Below the pieces are notes generated by a model. That model saw only the letters and a program-made list of their open reading frames with translations. It was not told the DNA's origin and made no database searches. A DNA stretch of 64,000 bases from Paenibacillus tritici (GTDB taxonomy: Bacteria > Bacillota > Bacilli > Paenibacillales > Paenibacillaceae). The position numbers were made by a program, and so were the translations under genes. The stretch lies in assembly GCF_013204885.1 (NCBI RefSeq), contig NZ_JABMKX010000007.1, positions 62,001 to 126,000 of the forward strand, given 5' to 3'. Of the stretch, positions 60,373 to 64,000 are shown one piece after another (within the stretch, counting starts at the first letter, position 1; every line of letters starts with the position of its first letter).

Positions 60373-61188
60373 TCAAACAATTTGACCAAGGCACTCCTGT
60401 AGCAATCCATGATATCCCCCGGCCTGTTCGTCCGTCATCCCTTCCCGCAGTGCTTCGAACAACGCCAGACAGCGCTTGAAATTCCCGTCATGCTTGGACT
60501 GGTGGGCCAGCCTTAAAGATTGCATTGTCCAGTCCAGCCCCTCCTGCAGTCTGCCTGCCCGTCTATGATATAGAGCCAAATGATAACAATAGCTGAAATA
60601 ATGCGAGAGATTATCTGCATCTTCATAGTCCCCAAATCCGGCACTCTGCTCCGCGAACCTATGCAGCAGATCGTCCACATCCAGCCTATAATTCACCGCA
60701 GCCTGCACAATAGTCCCTAATCCCGGCAACAGCTCTTCAGGATTATCCTGCAAGAACTGGGTATACCCCTCCAGAAACTCCATCCTGCCGGACAAAATCT
60801 CCACGATATACAGGTTGGCACGGGCCAGATACCTGAATTCCTCGGCAATCTCCTCCCCTTCTCCCCCTAACTCCTCCATCCAGCCAAGCTCGGCATAACG
60901 GTATATCGTCTCTTTTGCCTCGTCATACTTCTGCTGCTTCTGATAGGCAATGCCCTGCATCAGATGACTGAACCCGAAGTAATACACAAGCGGACGCTGC
61001 GTGTCCACAAGTGGTACCGGAAGCCCTTTAGCCTTGTGATACTGCCGCTCCTCATAGATACACTGCGCGAAATTGTAAAGAATACCCGCCGTGTTCAGCA
61101 TCTTGTCCCAATCCTCTAAGCGGCATGCCATTTCCAGCATTTCAACGATAATGTCCGGGTTAAGTAATTTCAGAATGGAAGGGCGCAT
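60373..61188 (-). CDS. TPR-like regulatory protein (Paenibacillus family)
   Basis: About 271 residues from the ATG at 61188, which follows AAGGAGG; the 33-codon upstream extension is unlikely. The protein is an all-helical repeat (MRPSILKLLNPDIIVEMLEM, FSHLMQGIAYQKQQKYDEAK, HYFSYCYHLALYHRRAGRLQ). Proteins of this type are often fused to an N-terminal XRE domain; here none is present. It may bind a peptide or a partner XRE protein. Divergent from the XRE pair at 61354. Confidence 0.65.
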   Translation of the reverse strand: MRPSILKLLNPDIIVEMLEMACRLEDWDKMLNTAGILYNFAQCIYEERQYHKAKGLPVPLVDTQRPLVYYFGFSHLMQGIAYQKQQKYDEAKETIYRYAELGWMEELGGEGEEIAEEFRYLARANLYIVEILSGRMEFLEGYTQFLQDNPEELLPGLGTIVQAAVNYRLDVDDLLHRFAEQSAGFGDYEDADNLSHYFSYCYHLALYHRRAGRLQEGLDWTMQSLRLAHQSKHDGNFKRCLALFEALREGMTDEQAGGYHGLLQECLGQIV

Positions 61189-61353
61189 GGATGGGGCCTC
61201 CTTTTTTATCCATTTCCAATTAATTGTATAGCCGAATATATATTTGGTCAATATAAACAGTACTTTTAAGTACAATTTAATTCTCATTAAGTTTGAGTTT
61301 AGTTATCTGTATTGGTTAGCATACCTCTTCTAACCTTAAGTGGAGGTGATCCC

Positions 61354-61704
61354 ATGAATTTACCGGAAAGTGTAGGAAGTCGGATACGTGAGCTTAGAAA
61401 AGCAAAAGGATGGACCCAGGAACAGCTGGCGGAAGCTGCATCACTTCACTATAGCTATATAGGCGGGGTTGAACGTGGAGACCGTAATATTTCTTTGGAG
61501 ACACTGGAGAAAATAATAGCTGCCTTCCAAATTCCCGCTGAAGAAATTTTCCGTTTCGAGGATCATACCAACCGCCGTAAGGCGTTAGATGAACATATGA
61601 CTCTGATTAGTGGTAGGAGTACAAACGAAATCGAAGCTCTCACCAAGATCAACCGGGAAGTGATGGCTACATTGGATAGCTCTGAAAAAAAAGATGACAG
61701 ATGA
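61354..61704 (+). CDS. XRE family transcriptional regulator (first of pair)
   Basis: 116 residues from the ATG at 61354 (GGAGGTGAT upstream). HTH_3 about 5-60: GSRIRELRKAKGWTQEQLAE, then ASLHYSYIGGVERGDRNISL and ETLEKIIAAF. The C-terminal ~50 residues are a helical tail (EIFRFEDHTNRRKALDEHM). Overlaps the next XRE gene by 11 bp. Targets unknown. Confidence 0.85.
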   Translation: MNLPESVGSRIRELRKAKGWTQEQLAEAASLHYSYIGGVERGDRNISLETLEKIIAAFQIPAEEIFRFEDHTNRRKALDEHMTLISGRSTNEIEALTKINREVMATLDSSEKKDDR

Positions 61705-62053
61705 GTCCAAATCCGAGCTTGTTAAAAGAATCGGAGAGCGCATTCGAAAAATACGCAAAGAGATGAACCTATCGCAAGAGCAGCTTGCCGAACGGTCAGG
61801 TTTACATACGAATTATGTGGGACAAGTTGAACGTGGAGAGAAGAACCTCACGCTTGAAACTTTGGAGAAGGTAGTTGGCGGGTTACACATATCGTTGGAG
61901 GAACTGTTCCGCTATATTGGACCCATGGAGCAAAAGGATGCTCTTAGTCAGATTATAGAGTTGCTTGTTGAACGTTCGTCAGTAGATCAGGAGATGGTAC
62001 TCCGTATATTAATCTCTATTTTGGAGTGGGAGGACAAGAAGCATATTCTTTAA
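61694..62053 (+). CDS. XRE family transcriptional regulator (second of pair)
   Basis: A 119-residue paralogue of the upstream gene: ERIRKIRKEMNLSQEQLAE, then RSGLHTNYVGQVERGEKNLT and LETLEKVVGGLHISLEELF, with a similar helical tail (EQKDALSQIIELLVERSSV). Translated by overlap from its neighbour, without a strong ribosome binding site of its own. The two arose by duplication and might form a heterodimer. Confidence 0.85.
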   Translation: MTDESKSELVKRIGERIRKIRKEMNLSQEQLAERSGLHTNYVGQVERGEKNLTLETLEKVVGGLHISLEELFRYIGPMEQKDALSQIIELLVERSSVDQEMVLRILISILEWEDKKHIL

Positions 62054-62104
62054 AAACACTACTTGGACTTTAAAGCAATGCCATAAGGTGTTCCTTTCCC
62101 AGTT

Positions 62105-62129
62105 GGCTGGGCGTCACAGACACCCAGCC
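62105..62129 (+). terminator. Possible terminator after the XRE pair
   Basis: GGCTGGGCG (62105-62113) pairs with CACCCAGCC (62121-62129, one wobble). T run weak. Confidence 0.55.
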
Positions 62130-62184
62130 TTACATTCTCCCTGGAGTCACAGCAACCTCAGGACAGTCACCATACGATCACCCA

Positions 62185-63117
62185 TTATTGTTCCTCTGGA
62201 ATATCCACAATAATATAATTTTCCTTCAGCTTAGGTTGAGGAACCTCGGCTTCTTTATAAATAACCTCATTCCAATTCCCCTTATTTATCAAACCATACC
62301 CCGTGGAAGTGATATGAGGCATCCAGCGAAAGCTTGCGAAGGTCGTAGCTGTAAAATCCGGTAAGGAACCATTCTCCTGCGTAAGAGCGCGGTTAATGAA
62401 ATACAGGTTACCTTGCTTGCCGGCCTTGTCGCCAGTGAGAGCTTGCCACTTAAGGTAAGCTGTGTTCTGCGTCAATTGATAATAACGGATTACATTATTA
62501 TTGACCTCGATGAACCGGTCTTTGGTCGTTGCCGGAAAATAATACTGGAGACTGGCGGTCTCCAGAGAAGGTTCAAAGTCCTCCGTGAGCTGTGACACTC
62601 TGGGAAGATTAATCGCAGCATTCCTTGCCGTGCTTAACTCGCTGCTCTTCAGATCAGCCAACAATTTCGCGCCTGGTTTGGACACAAATGCCGTTTGGGT
62701 GTTGGGATTCCAAGTTACGGAACCGTCCAGAGCTTCGGCAACAAAACGTAAAGGAATCATGGTCTTGCCCTTATGAATAAAGGGAGCAGCGCTTAAGGAC
62801 ACGGAGGCTCCATTTTTCAGGGCTGTGGTATGATTTATGGTCAACTGCAGGCTGGTGCCGCTCCCCTTCACGGTTACCTGCTTAGTCGTATTATTCCAGG
62901 CAAACGTTAATCCGCCCAAGCTTTGGAGTGAAGTCAGGCTAAAAAACACCTGATTATTCTTATTAAGAATATCTTTGGTCTCTAAATCGTTATTATTCAC
63001 AACTACTTGTGTTCCTTTTGGAGCCGGACCCGCTGCGGACGCCGTATGCGCTACCGGTGCCAGCAGCGCAGCACATAGAATAACAGATGAACCTAGGAGT
63101 AACTTCCTCATCATCAC
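62185..63117 (-). CDS. Exported copper-amine-oxidase-N domain protein
   Basis: A 310-residue secreted protein. Signal peptide 1-28 (AHTASA). Copper-amine-oxidase-N-like domain about 36-145, with NNQVFFSLTSLQSLGGLTFAW and TMIPLRFVAEALDGSVTWNP. The rest (about 150-310) is a beta-rich domain of unknown function. This domain pair is abundant in Paenibacillus and probably anchors or binds the cell wall. The start follows AGGAGGTTGTG. Confidence 0.85.
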   Translation of the reverse strand: MMMRKLLLGSSVILCAALLAPVAHTASAAGPAPKGTQVVVNNNDLETKDILNKNNQVFFSLTSLQSLGGLTFAWNNTTKQVTVKGSGTSLQLTINHTTALKNGASVSLSAAPFIHKGKTMIPLRFVAEALDGSVTWNPNTQTAFVSKPGAKLLADLKSSELSTARNAAINLPRVSQLTEDFEPSLETASLQYYFPATTKDRFIEVNNNVIRYYQLTQNTAYLKWQALTGDKAGKQGNLYFINRALTQENGSLPDFTATTFASFRWMPHITSTGYGLINKGNWNEVIYKEAEVPQPKLKENYIIVDIPEEQ

Positions 63118-63179
63118 AACCTCCTGAATTTTACATTCCTTTATAGTAGAGACGCAAAAAAATCCAAAAAGTTCCTAGT

Positions 63180-64000
63180 CTAATCCAGCTCCGCACGTGA
63201 GAACAGATCGCGGATGAGCGCGTCATCCTCGCAAGCCTGCTTGAAGGCAGTCGCGAAGGCGACAAGCGCATCACCATCGGACGAATAGGCGCAGAACATA
63301 TCTGCCTCCGGATCGAAGCGGACAATACCGGCCAGCTCAGGCATCTTTTCCTCCAGGAATACCGCGGCCAGAGATGCCCAATCATATCCATTTCCCTCGA
63401 AGCCTTCCTCTTCCCGTGTGGCGAATACCTCTGTCCTATAATTGCCAACGTTCAGAATCACCGATTTCCCGCCATTCTCCTGCTCCACGATTATAAAAGG
63501 CTTCAGGTCCACAGCATCCGCGATTTCTGCCTGCTTCAGCTTCTTCAGCAATTGTTCCTTCGCCTCATCCGTGAACCGGAGCGCCCCCTCCGTCTCCACG
63601 ATCATTCCCTGCCGGACCCGGTCATCCAGCCAGTCCGAGATGAAGCCCGGGGCATATCCGCCTGTGCTGAATTCACCGCCGAACGCGATCATTTTGGAAT
63701 ACACCTCAAGATACTGGTCACGGCTCGTATTCGGGTAAGCGCTGGTATAGAGCCAGAACTGGAGATCATACATCAAGGTGGAGCGTTCGTCCGCGTGAAG
63801 AGAGAAATGGCCCTTCTCCTCTACGATGGAGGTGCAGATCTTGCGGATAATCCCTTCTATACCGTCCACTTCCGTAACCTTATCGCACAGCTCCTGAAGC
63901 AGCGGAGAGAACGGCGCGGACGCTACCTTCTGCAGATCCTCCTGCTTATCCTCCTCCGAGGTATCATAGACCTCCTCGTTCACCAGCCCGCGAATGAAGG
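63180..64000 (-). CDS. Imm51-like protein, 5' end outside the window
   Basis: The frame is open through the window edge; the GTG at 63983 is preceded in frame by FIRGLV, so the true start is probably further right. The C-terminal ~110 residues (IIVEQENGGKSVILNVGNY, EEGFEGNGYDWASLAAVFLE) match Imm51-type immunity domains. The N-terminal part (LMYDLQFWLYTSAYPNTSRD and SKMIAFGGEFSTGGYAPGFI) is a separate helical module I do not recognise. An immunity-protein relative fused to another domain; whether it neutralises a toxin is unknown. Confidence 0.65.
   Translation of the reverse strand, partial: FIRGLVNEEVYDTSEEDKQEDLQKVASAPFSPLLQELCDKVTEVDGIEGIIRKICTSIVEEKGHFSLHADERSTLMYDLQFWLYTSAYPNTSRDQYLEVYSKMIAFGGEFSTGGYAPGFISDWLDDRVRQGMIVETEGALRFTDEAKEQLLKKLKQAEIADAVDLKPFIIVEQENGGKSVILNVGNYRTEVFATREEEGFEGNGYDWASLAAVFLEEKMPELAGIVRFDPEADMFCAYSSDGDALVAFATAFKQACEDDALIRDLFSRAELD

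Overview
The window looks like a chromosomal segment of a Paenibacillus-type Gram-positive bacterium. Apart from one AT-rich island, coding DNA is roughly 50-55% GC. Ribosome binding sites are strong AGGAGG types. The gene set fits this group: bacterial nitric oxide synthase, EcsC, copper-amine-oxidase-N domain exported proteins, RlmN, secreted GH5 cellulase with CBM3, polysaccharide deacetylase with a CBM, Vat acetyltransferase, and many TetR/MarR/MerR/AraC/XRE regulators. This assignment is inferred from gene content; no rRNA or tRNA gene was seen. Sequence and coordinates were read by eye, and no database search was run.

Layout. 1-600: non-coding DNA, possibly the end of an insertion sequence, plus the first copy of a dispersed 191-bp repeat. 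0.6-5.5 kb: greA, an ATP-grasp/esterase pair, a small DUF6509-like protein, rlmN and a GIY-YIG protein. 5.5-13.5 kb: an SDR gene with its TetR regulator and three shared operators, nitric oxide synthase, a monooxygenase, EcsC and a permease. 13.6-16.5 kb: an exported FMN/FAD reductase and its MerR regulator, with a textbook 19-bp-spacer promoter. 16.7-19.7 kb: a UvrC-like nuclease lacking its C-terminal half, then a divergent SDR/AraC pair. 20.2-24.3 kb: a four-gene Fur-controlled ferric-siderophore ABC operon. 24.4-27.8 kb: an AT-rich type II restriction-modification island (REase, controller protein, N6-adenine methyltransferase). 28-34 kb: redox and efflux genes under MarR and TetR control.

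34.2-42.7 kb: an NlpC/P60 wall hydrolase, a 1-kb intergenic block built from two tandem arrays with a ~51-bp period, YjdM, a catalase-like protein, a lipid kinase, an APH-like kinase, a DinB protein, a papain-like lipid-pocket protein and a CdsA-like enzyme. 42.8-48.6 kb: a VTC / DUF4956 / beta-helix lipoprotein operon divergent from a two-component system. 48.6-54.1 kb: a seven-bladed YVTN propeller, Vat, a CE4 deacetylase, repeats and a GH5-CBM3 cellulase. 54.2-59.8 kb: two TetR-controlled divergons (old yellow enzyme; SDR plus SMP-30-like protein) and a nucleotidyltransferase. 60-64 kb: a cluster of XRE regulators with a broken XRE remnant and a TPR-like protein, an exported copper-amine-oxidase-N protein, and a partial gene with an Imm51-like C-terminus.

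The most unusual content is non-coding: two dispersed repeat families with conserved internal spacing (four copies of ~191 bp and two of ~178 bp), and tandem arrays in which a palindromic core is exchanged while the ~51-bp period is kept. Regulatory DNA is also unusually legible: a 45-bp perfect palindrome containing a Fur box, a 21-bp-periodic controller site, and several operator pairs that link regulators to their targets.
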